Position numbers and translations under genes: made by a program. DNA of 64,000 nt from Incumbomyces delicatus (Eukaryota; Ascomycota; Eurotiomycetes; Chaetothyriales; Trichomeriaceae): contig JACJVS010000003.1 in NCBI GenBank assembly GCA_017655985.1, positions 372,001 to 436,000 of the forward strand. The letters are read 5' to 3'. The notes beneath the pieces are model-generated. The model made no database searches and was not told the DNA's origin. It saw only the letters and a list, made by a program, of their open reading frames with translations. Positions 29,972 to 42,293 of this stretch are shown one piece after another. Within the stretch, counting starts at the first letter, position 1; every line of letters starts with the position of its first letter.

Positions 29972-32174
29972 ATGGCGACAGTCAACTTCAACGAGAGCAT
30001 TCAATCGGTTGCTGGCGACCAAGAAGATCTGGTAGCTGAAATACGGGAGCGACTGACCGAGGCAACAATAAAATGTTCAGAGAGATGTCTCTACCAGTCG
30101 GCAAAATGGTACGCTCCCAGACCTCTCCTGGTATTCGACTGACTAATTCAGGACAGCAGAACTTCTGAATGCTCTACCAGAAGTCGACGACTATGACTCC
30201 GACATGCTGGGTGCTGAGGTACCGACTTCTTCCTACCGATTATTCTCCACCAGCAACGACGATCCCCAGGAGGCTGCACTAGAAGCAAAGGAAGCCAACA
30301 AGTATCTGCTCGCTAAGGCCCTGTTCGATGCAAAAGAGTTTGACAGATGTGCTTCCGTTTTCTTGCCCCCGGTTGTGCCTGCGGGAGGTTTGGCGGTTTT
30401 TGAAAAGTCCAAAGCTCGAACCACGCCGTTGACAACGCCCAGGAAAGGCAAAAGACAGGCTGACTTCGGTCTTTTGCCTCGACTGAGCCAGAAGTCTCTT
30501 TTTATTGCTCTGTATGCTCGATACCTAGCAGGCGAAAAACGCAAAGAGGAGGAAAGTGAGATGGTGCTTGGTCCAGCGGACGGCGGCATGAGCTCCAACA
30601 GAGAATTGCCAGCGCTCATCAGAGCGCTGGAGCACCATTTCCGGTCAAGAGATGCGGCAGATCCACAACTGCAACGGACACAGGGTTGGCTCGAATATTT
30701 GTATGGCGTCGTCCTCGCACGCTCCAAGCAGGAGAAGCTCGCCCAAGAGTGGCTGATCCGAGCAGTCAGACTCAACCCATTTCATTGGGGCGCATGGGAA
30801 GAGTTGTCCAACCTGCTCTCCTCGGTTGACGACCTTGATGCCCAGTTGAACGCAGGCATTCTTCCGCAAAATATAATGACCCTCATGTATCAAGTTCACG
30901 CCTCGATCGATTTATTTTCAACAACTGATTCGAATGCAACCGTTGCAGCACTGAACACCCTCCTGGACATATTTCCAACATCGGCCTTTCTTCTCACCCA
31001 GCAAGCCCTGTTTTACTATCACTCCAAGGACTTCGAGACATCGTCTGGAATCTTCCAGGATTTGCTGATTGCAGACCCCTACCGACTCGATGGTCTCGAC
31101 CATTATTCCAACATTTTATACGTGATGACGGACCGGCCGAAGCTCGCCTTTCTCGCACACCTGGCGACTAGCGTTGACAAATTCCGTGCCGAGACATGTT
31201 GTGTGGTTGGTAACTATTACAGCTTGTGCTCTCACCACGAAAAAGCTGTCCTGTATTTTCGACGGGCACTCACGCTCGACCGATCCTTCCTGTCGGCTTG
31301 GACGCTCATGGGTCACGAGTACATCGAACTCAAAAACACCCACGCCGCCATTGAGTCATATCGACGAGCCGTCGATGTAAATCGAAAGGATTACAGGGCA
31401 TGGTATGGCATTGGACAGGCCTACGAGATTCTGGATATGGGTTTCTATGCTCTTTTCTACTACCAGCGTGCTGCTGGCCTCAGGCCCTACGATGCCAAGA
31501 TGTGGCAAGCGGTTGGATCATGCTATGCCAAAATGAACCGAACTGAACAGGCTATCAAAGCTCTAAAACGTGCTCTCGCGGCCGGAACGTACTATGAGAC
31601 CGACTCGCCCGCACAATCTTTCAACGCAGGCAAAAGCTCCAAGCGGTCTGCAGGAAGAAAATTGCTCGATCCAGAGACACTATTCCACATCGCTCAGCTG
31701 TATGAACGACAGCAAGATGAAGCCGAAGCAGCCAGATTCATGGAGATGTGTGTAGCACAAGAGACAGGTCAGAGCTCCCAAATAACAGCTAAGGGCCGGC
31801 AGCAGGCCAAACCTACAGCCTCGTTCACTTCTCTCAATTCACGTCGCCACGAGCAAGATCGCGACGGCGATACAGATGTACTTTCTTCACCCTCATCGCC
31901 TTCGTCCAATGCTACCGAACCCATTTCCCCAGTTGCTTTCCGGTCTGTTAATACTGGCGAATCTCCTGATGGTTTCGGGACAGGTACGACGGCGACAACA
32001 TCTCGTGCGCGCTTGTGGCTGGCCAGGTATGCTTTCAGAAACAACGACCTCGACAGAGCAGAACGCCTTGCAGAAGAGCTTTGCATGGATGGCTTTGAGG
32101 TTGAAGAAGCGAAAGGACTAGTCCGTGAAGTGAGAGGCAAAAGGGAGGCATCCGTCACAGCGTCAGGAGGCTAG
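29972..32174 (+). CDS. cdc23: anaphase-promoting complex subunit 8 (Cdc23), TPR protein
   Basis: Two exons, join(29972..30108, 30152..32174), with a 43-nt intron; phases match and the product is 719 aa. The first exon gives MATVNFNESIQSVAGDQEDL and the second joins at KWTAELLNALPEVDDYD. APC8 is a scaffold TPR subunit of the APC/C ubiquitin ligase that drives mitotic exit. Sequential TPR helices run from about residue 215 to 560. They include the conserved APC8 stretch (FSNILYV-type) HYSNILYVMTDRPKLAFLAH, ETCCVVGNYYSLCSHHEKAV, MGHEYIELKNTHAAIESYRR, AWYGIGQAYEILDMGFYALF and the following KMWQAVGSCYAKMNRTEQAI. A Ser-rich insert near 600-650 precedes a last helical repeat (ARLWLARYAFRNNDLDRAER). 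Confidence 0.93.
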
Positions 32175-32886
32175 ACGACCTGGAGAGGCTTCTAACGGGG
32201 ACATACCCAACATTTTGTTGCCAACAGTTACAACAGGGGAATGTCATGCTCAAAGAACAGGTGTTCCACGGCTCTCCTCTTGTAAAGATTGGTGTATTTG
32301 GTAGTACTCTTCTCGGGAAAGGCTAAGTAGGCGAGACTCTACTAGCAGAGCACGATCCACTCGCCTCTACGAGATCTTCAAAAAACCAACACCTACATAA
32401 CGGGCGGAAAAATCCAGCCTTTGAGAACTTCAACCCTGTGTCCAAGTTAACTGATCCGCGACGTTGCATGCGCAAAGAGCAAGATTAGTCTGAACGCTTC
32501 AAAAGTTGGCTTGTGTGATGAGAGCAGGATTTTGGATGCGGTTGGCCCTTGAAGGGTCCGAGTTTGCGCAACATGCATCCATGGTAGTTTTAATTTTGTA
32601 CCAAATACCACAGGAACGCTCGTGGGTCTACTCACAATTCCCATTCTGTCAATGCCAACGCGTAAAGCTGGAAGGATCCCCGGCTGGAGTGAAGCAAGCA
32701 TATCGATCACGGCCCTAGCGGAAAGCAGAGGAACGTGGGATATAGAAATCGACTGTCGAAGTGCCCGACAGCTACAACGTAGTTCTGGTGCCCTTTGGCA
32801 CAAATAGCACAATGAATGCCTCCTCCTGTCTCGGTCAAGATGGCTTGTAGGAAGTATCCAGTGAAATTTCCGAGTTTGTAGATGGA
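32175..32886. other. intergenic between convergent genes, no gene seen
   Basis: The 3' flanks of APC8 and of the MFS permease gene. An open frame at 32447-32812 (-) has no recognisable family. Confidence 0.5.
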
Positions 32887-34705
32887 CTAAGAAGCAAATC
32901 GGAAATCCAGCCGCTTGTTACCCGTGTCCGTCGTGGTTGTCAAGTAATGGATTCTCTCCTCCCTGCTCATAGCGTTCCACGCTTTGTCCCTCCTGTTGTT
33001 TCGGATGACATAGTATGCCTTCGCGCCGCAGAACGCAACCAAGTTCCAAGCAAGAATTCCCAACAAGACCTTGTTACCGCGATAGTAGTATGGCTTGTCA
33101 TCAGGGCGATAGATCTGAGTGCCAAAAATGCTTGAAGCCTGCACAGCCATGTTGTAGAGCGAGGATCCAACCGTTCTGGTCTCTACGGAACCCGAGTTCC
33201 GCGAAGTGAGTCCCACGAGAACGGCATGTGGGTATGGATGGCCGACGATCAGCGTTGACAAGAGCCATCTTACCCAATTCGAATTCGTGAACGTCATGGG
33301 TAGTGCTACAAGCGCCACGAGCGCTGGGAAAACCCAGATTTCAGAAATCAGACCAATAAGCATACGCTGGTTCAGTTTCTCTGAAGCCCAGGTCCAGAAG
33401 AGAAGTTGGATAATGAAGAGTGCGTATGCTGGTATCGTCAAGAGATTGGTCTCAAAGGTGCTGAAGCCGAGAGCTTTGCAGGTGAGGGTGATGTAGGCCT
33501 GTGGTGGACTCATGGGAATTCCCCACGTCAGACCTAGAATATAAATTGGCCAAAGATCGTAGTCACTAAGTGCCTTCTTAAAGAGTGTCAGGCTGAGACC
33601 TTGTCGGTTGTGCATTGAAGCTTTTCCAGGATCGTCACGCAAGACTCGTGTCACCATGATGACCTCCTCTCGGTCATTAAACCATCCCGACTTGGGTCTG
33701 AATAATCCTTTCACTCCCTGACGAGCAGTCTGAGTCGGAGAAGCGGGCAAGTACAGCCATGTCCACACGCCGATTAAACCTGTAATGACACCTTCGATGG
33801 CAAAAAGATAGCGCCAGCCGTGGACGAGGCCACCATGGCCACGAAGATGCAAAATACCATAGGCCATGAAAGCGCCAATAACTTGCGTCGACTGATACGA
33901 CGTCCAAAACCAAGATAGGCGTTTAGGAAGCTCGGCATTCTTGTAGAAGTAGCTTAAGTAGAGAATAGTGTCTGGGATGAAGCCGCCTTCGATCATGCCC
34001 AGCAGAGAGCGACAGACAAAGAAGCCTGCTCTGCCTGTGAGAGCAGCTTGCGACGCGGCGACAATGGACCAAGATACCATTTGAATGGGAATCCAAACAT
34101 CAGGACCAAGCTTCTTGCTGATCAGTTGGGATGGCAGCTCGGCGAACAGAAACGAGCAGTAGAAGACGGTCATACCGTTGTTGTAGTCCTGGGTATTCAG
34201 TCCGAGGTCTGGTAGCATATCATCAGACAAAGCTTGGACAACGTTTCCACGGTCGAGCTGGAGGGCGAAGAACATGATACATGCGGGCAGAGCGATTTTC
34301 CAGTCGAGCTATTCCCCCTGGTCAGTAATTCTTATTCTTTTTTTAAACAGAACACTTGGGGGCACTTACTCTTCTGAGCAGCTTTTTCTCCTCTTCAGCG
34401 CTCCACGTGGTTTTCGGATCAAAGCGATGAGAGCCTTCGTAGCCTTCAACAGGCTTGTACAAGTCAACCGCTTCGTCAGCTTGGAAGACGCTGTGCCTTT
34501 TTTTCACCACTCTCGCATCATCTGAATCGAGAGAGGATGTCTCAGACGTGAGAATGCCCTCATCGATGCCCACGAAGCTGTAGTCTTTGCCGCCAAGTTT
34601 CCACCATGGCCGTGATTGGGGGGAAAGGACAGTCGCCTCGCGCTTGGGTTTAAAGTCATCTCGAAGTGCTCCCAACTCTGTAACGGATGCGTCCTTATCA
34701 GCCAT
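32887..34705 (-). CDS. MFS permease, anion:cation symporter (Dal5/Tna1-like) family
   Basis: Two exons, complement(32887..34308, 34370..34705), with a 61-nt GT-AG intron in phase 0; 585 aa. The first exon encodes a hydrophilic cytosolic N-terminus ending in TTWSAEEEKKLLRR. The second starts LDWKIALPACIMFFALQLDR, the usual first helix of this family (xDxR...RGN). The ACS signature RSLLGMIEGGFIPDTILYLS and the following YFYKNAELPKRLSWFW are present, and twelve membrane helices are expected. Relatives import allantoate, nicotinate, pantothenate or other carboxylates; the substrate here is not predictable. The start is the second ATG of the open frame (MADKDASV), which has the better context. Confidence 0.9.
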
Positions 34706-35722
34706 CACGAATAGTGTTCGGAGTGTGATCTGATGCACAATGTCTGCGCGGTGAATTCTGGGATGGCATGATTTATTTGTAGTCGTGGATCGACCATTTC
34801 CTCGATAGCCTTTTCTCCAGGAATTCCGCGATAAGAACCCTTAGCACGACATAGACTCAAAATTTTCGAGAAGAACGAAGAGGTTTTTCGAGATTGCGAA
34901 ACTAGGGATTGCAACACAGGAGAAGCGACGAGCCGTGATAACGCTGGCAGGTCCAGCTTGATGGGCTTTCAAATTTGGCAAGATTATCCGCCACCAGGTC
35001 CTCGATTGAAAATATCCCACTGGTGTGTTATGGCCGGCCAACTTACGATCAACATTGAAGATCCCGGCAGTAGCAAACGAAGTACACGCCGACGGCCTAG
35101 CACGAATGACTGCGACATCCTGCGACTGGTTCATCGGTCCTGAGCTGTGTTATCGGACCACTAGTAAAGCCCGTTTCGCGGATCTAAACATCTTTACCCT
35201 TTTAGAGCTGGGTCGTAGAATCTGCCTTTGCGGCGAGGGTTGGTGGGAAAATCCTCGTCGCTGATGCCGCCTTAATAAGAGAAATCACATCATTCGCGCT
35301 AACGATTCATCAGCATCAACCCACAATTCAGCCACTTCCACAAACGGTCGCGGGGGTTCTTCAATTATGTTGACCTATAGGCGATCATCTCAGTTCTGGC
35401 AACGAATATAGTGCATTGGACGTTTTCATCGCACCGCAGGCGAGTTCCCAAGTTTGAGGCGTTCCAAATGGGAATAAATCGCTGTTTCTTCGGCATATTT
35501 CCTAGTGGTTCTAACCTTGAGAGTGGGGCTGCCACGAGCTTTTTCGTGTCCACTAAGACAATATACAGCTTCGCAACACTATGTGATACCGGTACCGAGC
35601 CTCCCTCCTCGTTTCCTCTTCGTTATTTGCTTCGTTCTCCTCTGCGGAATGCGTCGGGGCGGAAATGCTGCAGAGGTGCATGAGTGGTCGACTGTTGTTA
35701 CCGCAGGCTTGTGAGATCTCGG
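34706..35722. other. intergenic, no gene seen
   Basis: The probable MFS promoter (tail-side 34.7-35.2 kb) and 3' flank of the next gene. Only short overlapping frames are present. Confidence 0.45.
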
Positions 35723-36662
35723 CTAATTCAATGTGCGGAGGATATCTCCACTCTTTGATTCGTCCTCATACAAGTCCTCGATCTTCTTCTCGAGGGTTGA
35801 CACCAGCTCGCTCATTATTGCTACCATCTCTTGATTTGTCGCCATGCTGTGCTTGAGAGATTGGACCTTGGGCATTCTTTCCAGCATTTGGGCTCTGGTA
35901 GAAACGACTTCCCAATACACAAATTGCGTGATTTCTGCAGCTTGCTCAGGGTTTATCCAGAAAAACCCTTTACGACCCATAAGGTGCAGCTTTGCGTGAT
36001 CCGAGCCCACGTGGGTTGTTCTGGATCTTGTGGATATCGACTTTGAAGAATTTTGCGTTTCCTGGAAGCTCCACTCCTCGTTTGGATCCTTCGAAGACAC
36101 TGTGGTCTGTCGGCAAGATCCATGATCGTCACTCGATGAACCCACACTTTGGCCACGGTAGCTTAGCGGCGGTTTTAATCGTAATGACATATTCAAAGGC
36201 ATGTTGGCTCCTTCTACAGAGGCGACTGGAACTGCCTCTCTTAGTACCTAATTGCCCATCGAATCTTGGGGGATTTTCTCACATACCATCTAGGGCCACA
36301 TCTGAAGACACTATCGGAACTGAAATCTTTGACGTTGAATCTCGGTGTGGTTTTTTGGAGACACGACGATTCCGGTTGCGTTGGTTCCAAACTTGTACCT
36401 GCATTATCTGCGCAACAAATTTCTTTAGTGATGCACCCTTTGAATGCCAGGCTAAGAAAAGTGGGGTGTGCTGTGGTTGAGCTATGAACGCCTCTGCTAT
36501 CTTCCTTATGGCAGTACTATCGAGGTCGCTGATGTGGCAAGCATTGATTGAGGCCTCAGCTCTCAAAACGGCAATAGTCCTTCTTGTGATAGCTTTTGCT
36601 TGAGCGTTGGCCAGATTGTGCTCTTGACAGAGCTGTGTTATTGGCTTGTGTTTCGGAGCCAT
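35723..36662 (-). CDS. uncharacterised protein with basic N-terminal domain and C-terminal coiled coil
   Basis: Two exons are inferred, complement(35723..36231, 36287..36662), with a 55-nt intron (gtatgt donor, tactaag branch, cag acceptor); 294 aa. An acceptor six bases further (exon from 36225) also keeps frame. The first ATG (36686) is passed over for MAPKHKPITQLCQEHNL. The N-terminal ~100 residues are predicted helical (DLDSTAIRKIAEAFIAQPQH) and end in an Arg-rich patch (VWNQRNRNRRVSKKPHR). The middle is Ser/Thr-rich. The C-terminus (SLKHSMATNQEMVAIMSELV, STLEKKIEDLYEDES) is a likely coiled coil. The family is not recognised. The overall plan resembles the gene at 42294-43313. A nuclear or nucleic-acid-associated role is only a guess from the basic patch. 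Confidence 0.55.
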
Positions 36663-37416
36663 GAAAACAACAAAATCAAGCTGCACTGGTAAGAATTTTG
36701 GTATCTAGAGGGTCTGTGAAACTTGACGCTAAAAGTGAAACTCCGCAGGCTCCATACAGTCCGACATGAAGTCGAAAACAGCAGTAAACTAGATCTTGTG
36801 TTAGCAACTACAACTCGAAATCCGATGAAGCAAGGAGCTGTGGTTGAAGAGCTCAGGAAGTGTCGAATGGAGCAGTGATGTCACCAAAAGATGAAGCCTG
36901 TGATAGTGGATGGAATATTTATGGCAAAGAAGTCAAGTTGTATTGGGTGAGGGGCTGCTCATACCTCATGAACCATGACTTTTTCGTACCAACATGCTGC
37001 AATTTTGGTGACACGGTAGAATCTTAACAAGGTCCCCGGTGCTGAGCGTACCCACTACCCAGAAGAAGGTCCTATACTGAAAGCGAACCTGGACGTGGAG
37101 GCTACTCAAATGTTGCCCTTTCCTCAGAATCTTGAGTGATCCAAAGCCAACGCAACCGATTCGAGTGGAAATATGCACATCTTCAATGCGGAGATATTTC
37201 CATCGAAGAGTAGACACGACTTTTATTGTGCACATTATTGGGTATTGGATGCCCACTTTCCACTCTCTGTAAAGGGGACCTACCGTCGTGTTGGCCCACA
37301 TAGGAAGCCAGAAAACTTTTAGTTTTTGGTTGCTGCACAGCAACGGCCACAATGGCGGAAAGCTAGCTCATCCGGAAGATCGATGCTCCGCTGATCTTGT
37401 TGTTTGTGGTTAGACC
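36663..37416. other. intergenic, no supported gene
   Basis: A 128-residue minus-strand open frame (36966-37352) lies between two minus-strand genes. It has no recognisable features and could be chance, or a lost exon. Confidence 0.4.
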
Positions 37417-38832
37417 TCAGGCAATGGTAGTGGCCACTTTATTTGCCAGGATTTTGGCTAACAGCGGAGCTAGCACTAGTGAATCGTAGTCGTGCAATCC
37501 TGGTTCGAGGAAGCACTTCCGATTCGTCTCCTGCGCCACATGAAGATCCAATGACAAACGGTCGATCTGGGCTTTTGTTGCACGGACTAGCTCGTGTTTG
37601 AGAGACTGATTAGACCACAACTGCTTTCCAGATGACGTCTCCGCCTTCCACAGCTTCTTTAATGCCAAACATCCTGCAGATCCGAGTTCGATGTTTGTAT
37701 TCCTTTGTACCCCAACGCATTTCTTTCTCGATGAAAGGCGATCCAGATTTGGGGAGGTAGAATTTGTATTGCTCGTCGCCGGCAATGGCACAAGCGAGGC
37801 GGAGCTTATATGCAGCGACCAATGCTTCCTGGCACTTCTCCTTCAGGGATTTTCGAATCTCAACCAAGTGCTGTATATCTGTAATTTCGTGCGTAAATTC
37901 GCAGACACTGAAGAATAGGTTGACAATGTCACGCGCTTGTGCGTTCGCCTTTTCGTTTAGGCTTTCACGGTCGTCGCGCAGCTTTTGCAAGCTGTTTCGT
38001 AACTGCATGTCGAGTAAAGGCTGACGAAAGGGTTGAAATGCTCATAGGGTTTAGCCTCCACACCCCAAATGATATGGGAAAGGAACTTACAGGGTCCCAG
38101 GAGAGCCAGAAAGTCGTCAACACTGCTTGATGCGGGCGCCTCAAGTAAACAACTGAAATCACGGAATACCCGTTTGTAAATAAACGCATTAGTAAGCGCT
38201 AATAGTAGGTCTTGGGCGTTGACCTGTAGGATTTGTTGACACATTTGCATCGAACTTTGCACGTCATCTGCATCAACATCATGACACTCGTTATAGACCA
38301 GTGATTTGCAAAGCTGAGCATCTTGATGTGAAAGCTCAAAGAAGCTCAGTCGTGTTGGTCTAAACGCTCCCATCAACGAGAAAACCACATCGGACACCAC
38401 TTTCTCAATTGTTTGCATTTGCAACACAATATCTGGGAGTCCGAGCAAGGGACTGTCACTAGATCTGTCGATGACATGTCGAATCGCGGACGACAAAGCT
38501 GCAAAGGTTCCAGGGTGCTCAATTCCGCGAGAAGCATAACCTTTCGGGAGGTCAATCGTGTCCTCGCTGCTGATTGACTTGGGGAGGATGGTAGCCTGGT
38601 GGTTGTGGCCTTGCTTGACAGCAGGGTGTGAACGAAGTGAACTGATCTTCCTTGAAAGCCGAATTGAAGTGAATATTTCGCCATCAAAGTATGGCTCATA
38701 AGCCCGTCGCTCAGCGATCATCTCAACTCTGAGCTCTTCCAATTGCTCCTTGGTCGGTTTCGGGCCTTTCGAGATGACATGACGAATGATGGTGGCGAGA
38801 TCACGTTCGTTGAAAATTTGTGGGTTGGGCAT
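37417..38832 (-). CDS. uncharacterised all-helical protein
   Basis: Three exons are inferred, complement(37417..37673, 37711..38040, 38091..38832); phases match and the product is 442 aa. Intron 1 is 50 nt (gtaagt, ctaaac branch). Intron 2 is only 37 nt (gtacaa...ctgcag), short but required to join RWG to CLALKKLWKAE in frame. The sequence is helix-rich without membrane segments or a signal peptide. It starts MPNPQIFNERDLATIIRHVI, and the C-terminal half (SLQKLRDDRESLNEKANAQA, VEIRKSLKEKCQEALVAAYK, LKHELVRATKAQIDRLSLDL) is coiled-coil-like. The family is not recognised. It is transcribed divergently from the Zn2Cys6/Hsp70-like gene across 336 bp, which may mean co-regulation. Confidence 0.55.
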
Positions 38833-39168
38833 GACGGGAAGACTGAAGTCGGCATTTACGTCCGGGCTTTGGGTTAGAAGAAAAGATCATACCAGGAGTG
38901 GAAGTTCCAGGACGTCGTAGCGCGCGCGAGACTGAGCAGGCTGAAACGGCATAGGAAGCGGTGTCGCCTAATTATTACTAGTGCAGATCCCCAGAAATCA
39001 TGGCGCAGCCCACACATCGTCCTTTGGATGGGGCAAATTTCGTCTTTGGAAGTGGATGCATTAAAATGTCAGCCCAGATCTTCGCCAAAGATAATGCAAG
39101 GGTGTTGACCAGAGGAATATAGAGACACACAAGTCCACCAGCGCAAAATTTTCTGTTTGCAATCCTAA
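38833..39168. promoter_or_regulatory. divergent promoter region upstream of the Zn2Cys6/Hsp70-like gene
   Basis: 336 bp between divergent ATGs. An ORF-like stretch in it (39120-38978 on the minus strand) has no recognisable content. Both promoters must lie here. Confidence 0.45.
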
Positions 39169-41607
39169 ATGTCATCAAAACTTATTGGAAGATGCGTAAA
39201 ATGCAAAGCGGCTCAGGTGAGACATACCTTAAAGTTATCGGCAAAGTAAATGCTCATAACAATGCAGGTTCGCTGCTCGAAGAGTTTGGGTGCAGACGTT
39301 TTACGTTGTCAAAGCTGTGATCGACTCGATCTTCCATGTTCGGCAAGCTCCGGACGTCACAGTTCACATGTGGGCTTGAAAAGGCCTACACCTCAAGACT
39401 TTGAGTCACAGAGCTCGGCGAAGTCCCAGAACTGTCGTGTGGATACTCCTGTGAACCTCCCATCGATATTCATCGACCCAATAGTCGGTGTATTGATCAG
39501 TTTCGACCCAGGAACCTCGTTTTTGAAATGCTCTTTTCTCGTTATCTATCAAAGTGAGCCTTCACGGCCTCGCGCGTTGAGAGATGACAAAATCTTGTGT
39601 GCCAAAACCTCGACGATCACATGGCAGAACGGTCGACACCAGTGCTGTACCCAACTGGCATTCCGACCAGACGACAAGAGTTGCGTGAAACCTTTATGGG
39701 GAGATGAGGTCGACAATGCCCTTGTAAATCGTGAGATCTCAGAGCAGCATATCCTTAGGCATCTCAAACCTCAGATTTACGACGATTCCAATGCTGCCGA
39801 GTGGCACGATGGCGACCTGCCTATCAAGCTTCGTGGTGTCAATGGTTCCGGTCTTCAGTCTAATGGCTCCAGGCTTCGCCGATCGGCTGAATCATCGAAG
39901 CAGACAGACACAGAGATTAAAGCCACCATAGCCGCCCTTTGGGCACTTTTCCAGAGAAGTGCCATGCTCTTTGTGATTAACAAGATCTGGAAAAGGCATG
40001 GAGCCGACCTACCATGGATCCCCCCTGACCACGAGTCTGGAGAGTACCTAGAGCTTTCTGATGCAATCTTCCAGGAGTGTCAAGTCGAGGTTGCGATCAC
40101 CATGCCTGCAAATTCAACCGTACGGCATGTGGAGCTGGCGCTCGAAACTGCACGCCATGCCGGAATAGCGAATTGCATCCCAATCTCAGAGCCGGCTGCA
40201 GGTTCAGCTTTCGTTCTTCAGCGAGAATTCGAAAGGATGCAGGACGTTCCAGACAATCGCGCTTGCCTTCTAGGCGACCTGGGAGCAGGATCATTTGACT
40301 TAATGTCCTTGCGTGTTAAAGTTGAAGAGGCCGGTGAGCCTACTGGTATCTTTATCGAGGACGATACAGTGTTGCAAAATAAGAGGCTGAGTCTTCAGGA
40401 GATGATACCAGGAATCACCTCGTGGTGCGGTGCTGCGTCCGTGAATAAAGAGTTCCGCAAGAGATTGCGGCAAGAACTTGACGTCTCAGCGATAGTTTCC
40501 GAGTTGAATAATGTCATATCGGGCAAACAATGGACTGACAGACGATTTCTAGATCGATGCGAATCTCGCTTCGAGGAGGCCAAAAGACAATTTTCGCAGG
40601 ATCACGTCAGCACTAACACGGAGATGGTTTTGGAATTCCCAGAACTTTATGTGCTACGTCGTTTCCAGGAAGACTCAAGAGCGGTCACAGTGTCCCAAGG
40701 AGCCTTGCATCTGCGGCCAGACTTCGTCATAAAATGTTTTGAACCTTGCATCACTAGCGTGATCAGCCTCATTAGTCGTCAGCTTGAGCATTTCTCCGTC
40801 AATGGTCAAGCTCGACACCGTTCCTTCATAGGGCCTGAAGATTTTGTGAAGCAGATTCATCTTGTCGGAGGAGGAGCGCACAGTTCTGTCATTAGCACCA
40901 GGGTACGATCTGCCTTTAACAACATGAAGTACGGTCACCGCATAACAGTATCGCAACCTGAATCTTCTGTCGACTGTGCTTTGACGATCTGTCATGGCAC
41001 CCTCGTCCTCCTGGCAGACAAGGAGTTTCTTGGAGAGAGGATCCTGCGAAGAGGGTATTGTTTCGGTCGGGATGAATATGCTGCTGGGTCGCCTCACGAA
41101 AACGGACGGATCAAATGGTGTCCCATTTCTCGTGCATATATGACGACGGAATCGGCATCCTGGCTTTGTAAGGTAGGTGAACGCATTCGTGGTCGGATCC
41201 AACGTTGCGTGAAGGGCGTAAGATATCTATACTCTGATTGTATCGAATCAGGGGAAGACGGTTGGGATGTGTGTGAAACTCTTTGGGCCAGTGAGCAAGT
41301 TGCCGACATGAAGGACCAAATTTGGGTATTTAGTGAGCAAGCACAAATCTTCGAAGTTGGCCAGATCCAATTTCGTCTCCTTTACGAAGATGTGGCCGAC
41401 GTGGAAGTGGAACAAGACGTTGATGGCAACGAGTTTCGAGCCGTCGAGTACAAAGCTGGGTTTGAGATGGATGCACTTGAAATTAAGTGGTTCCTGGAGA
41501 TCCCTCGGTCAGGACACTTCGATGACCTTGAACGTGGCGTTATTCGACGCGATGGGGAAATGCTTGACTGCAAGAGCAATTTCCAGCTTTTTTCATCGGC
41601 AGTGTAA
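39169..41607 (+). CDS. Zn2Cys6 cluster fused to an Hsp70-like ATPase domain
   Basis: Two exons, join(39169..39216, 39268..41607), with a 51-nt intron (gtgaga...atgcag) in phase 0; 795 aa. Exon 1 starts MSSKLIGRCVKCKAAQ. Joined to exon 2 (VRCSKSLGADVLRCQSCDRL), it gives Cys at 9, 12, 19, 30, 33 and 40, that is CX2CX6CX10CX2CX6C, the fungal binuclear zinc cluster. After a ~45-residue linker comes an actin-like ATPase domain of the divergent Hsp70/HSPA12 type. Its phosphate-1 loop is near 91 (LISFDPGTSFLK), phosphate-2 near 351 (LLGDLGAGSFDL) and adenosine motif near 547 (IHLVGGGAHSSVISTRVRSA). Hsp70-like proteins of this type are numerous in fungi but normally lack a zinc cluster. Without the spliced exon the frame would start at 39250 and lose two of the six Cys. 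Whether it binds DNA, and what it regulates, is unknown. Confidence 0.75.
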
Positions 41608-42293
41608 GACCACAGAAGAAAGAGATCAAGTTACCAAACATATTCAGCTTACACAATGGGTCCTCATTACGCTATGAACAGTACCGTGATCACAGCCTGT
41701 ACCCAGTGATTAAAGCGGACAAGTAATGGAGTGGATAGCGTCTTCGCGCTCGACCTAGACTAAAGGTAGGGAGTTCATTCATGTCGACAGAGTGGTGATC
41801 AAGCCAGTGGTAGAGCGGATTGTTAGTATCGGGTACGTAAGCATTCACTACAATACGGAATACACTCGAAGCCCCGTGGGATTGCAAGCCATAGGCTCAA
41901 TCCCGAGGAAGGTAACAGCTTAGCGTCCCATTTCCTCCCCAAAGGGCAAGTGTTGCGAGCTGTAGTTAGCTGACTCATCACGCTTTGCTAAGATTGTACC
42001 GCGACTTGGAGAGCGATATTAGTCGCGTTCAAGGGCGGCATGATCGAGGCCAGTTCGTGAATTTTGACTATAAAAATTCCAAGATTACCAGAATTTGTCG
42101 TCCTCAAGACGTGTCAATCTCCGTTATACTGTGATTAAACAAGCCATCGACCCAATTACCACGTAGTTCCTGGATTTACTTCGGCGTCGTGTTGCGTGGC
42201 TCCACGTGGAACACACGACGGGAAACAACAAGCCTGCTCTGAGCAGATTTTATCGCACTACACTACCAGAAGCCGTCATTCTTTATCCTCGCG
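41608..42293. other. intergenic, no gene seen
   Basis: The 3' flank of the Hsp70-like gene and promoter of the next gene. A tRNA-like A-box/B-box pair (about 41815 and 41895) was examined and not accepted. Confidence 0.45.

Noticed and set aside
36966..37352. 128-residue ORF as an extra exon of the 442-aa gene
   Set aside because: The upstream exon already ends in a stop, and no donor/acceptor pair joins them with conserved content.
39250..39267. ATG 39250 as start of the Hsp70-like gene
   Set aside because: These bases lie in the intron that joins exon 1 to complete the six-Cys cluster; starting here would lose two Cys.
41790..41905. tRNA-like A-box (agtggtagagcgg) and B-box-like (ggctcaatccc) sequences
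   Set aside because: No acceptor stem pairs the ends, the spacing would need an unusually long intron, and no anticodon arm could be drawn.
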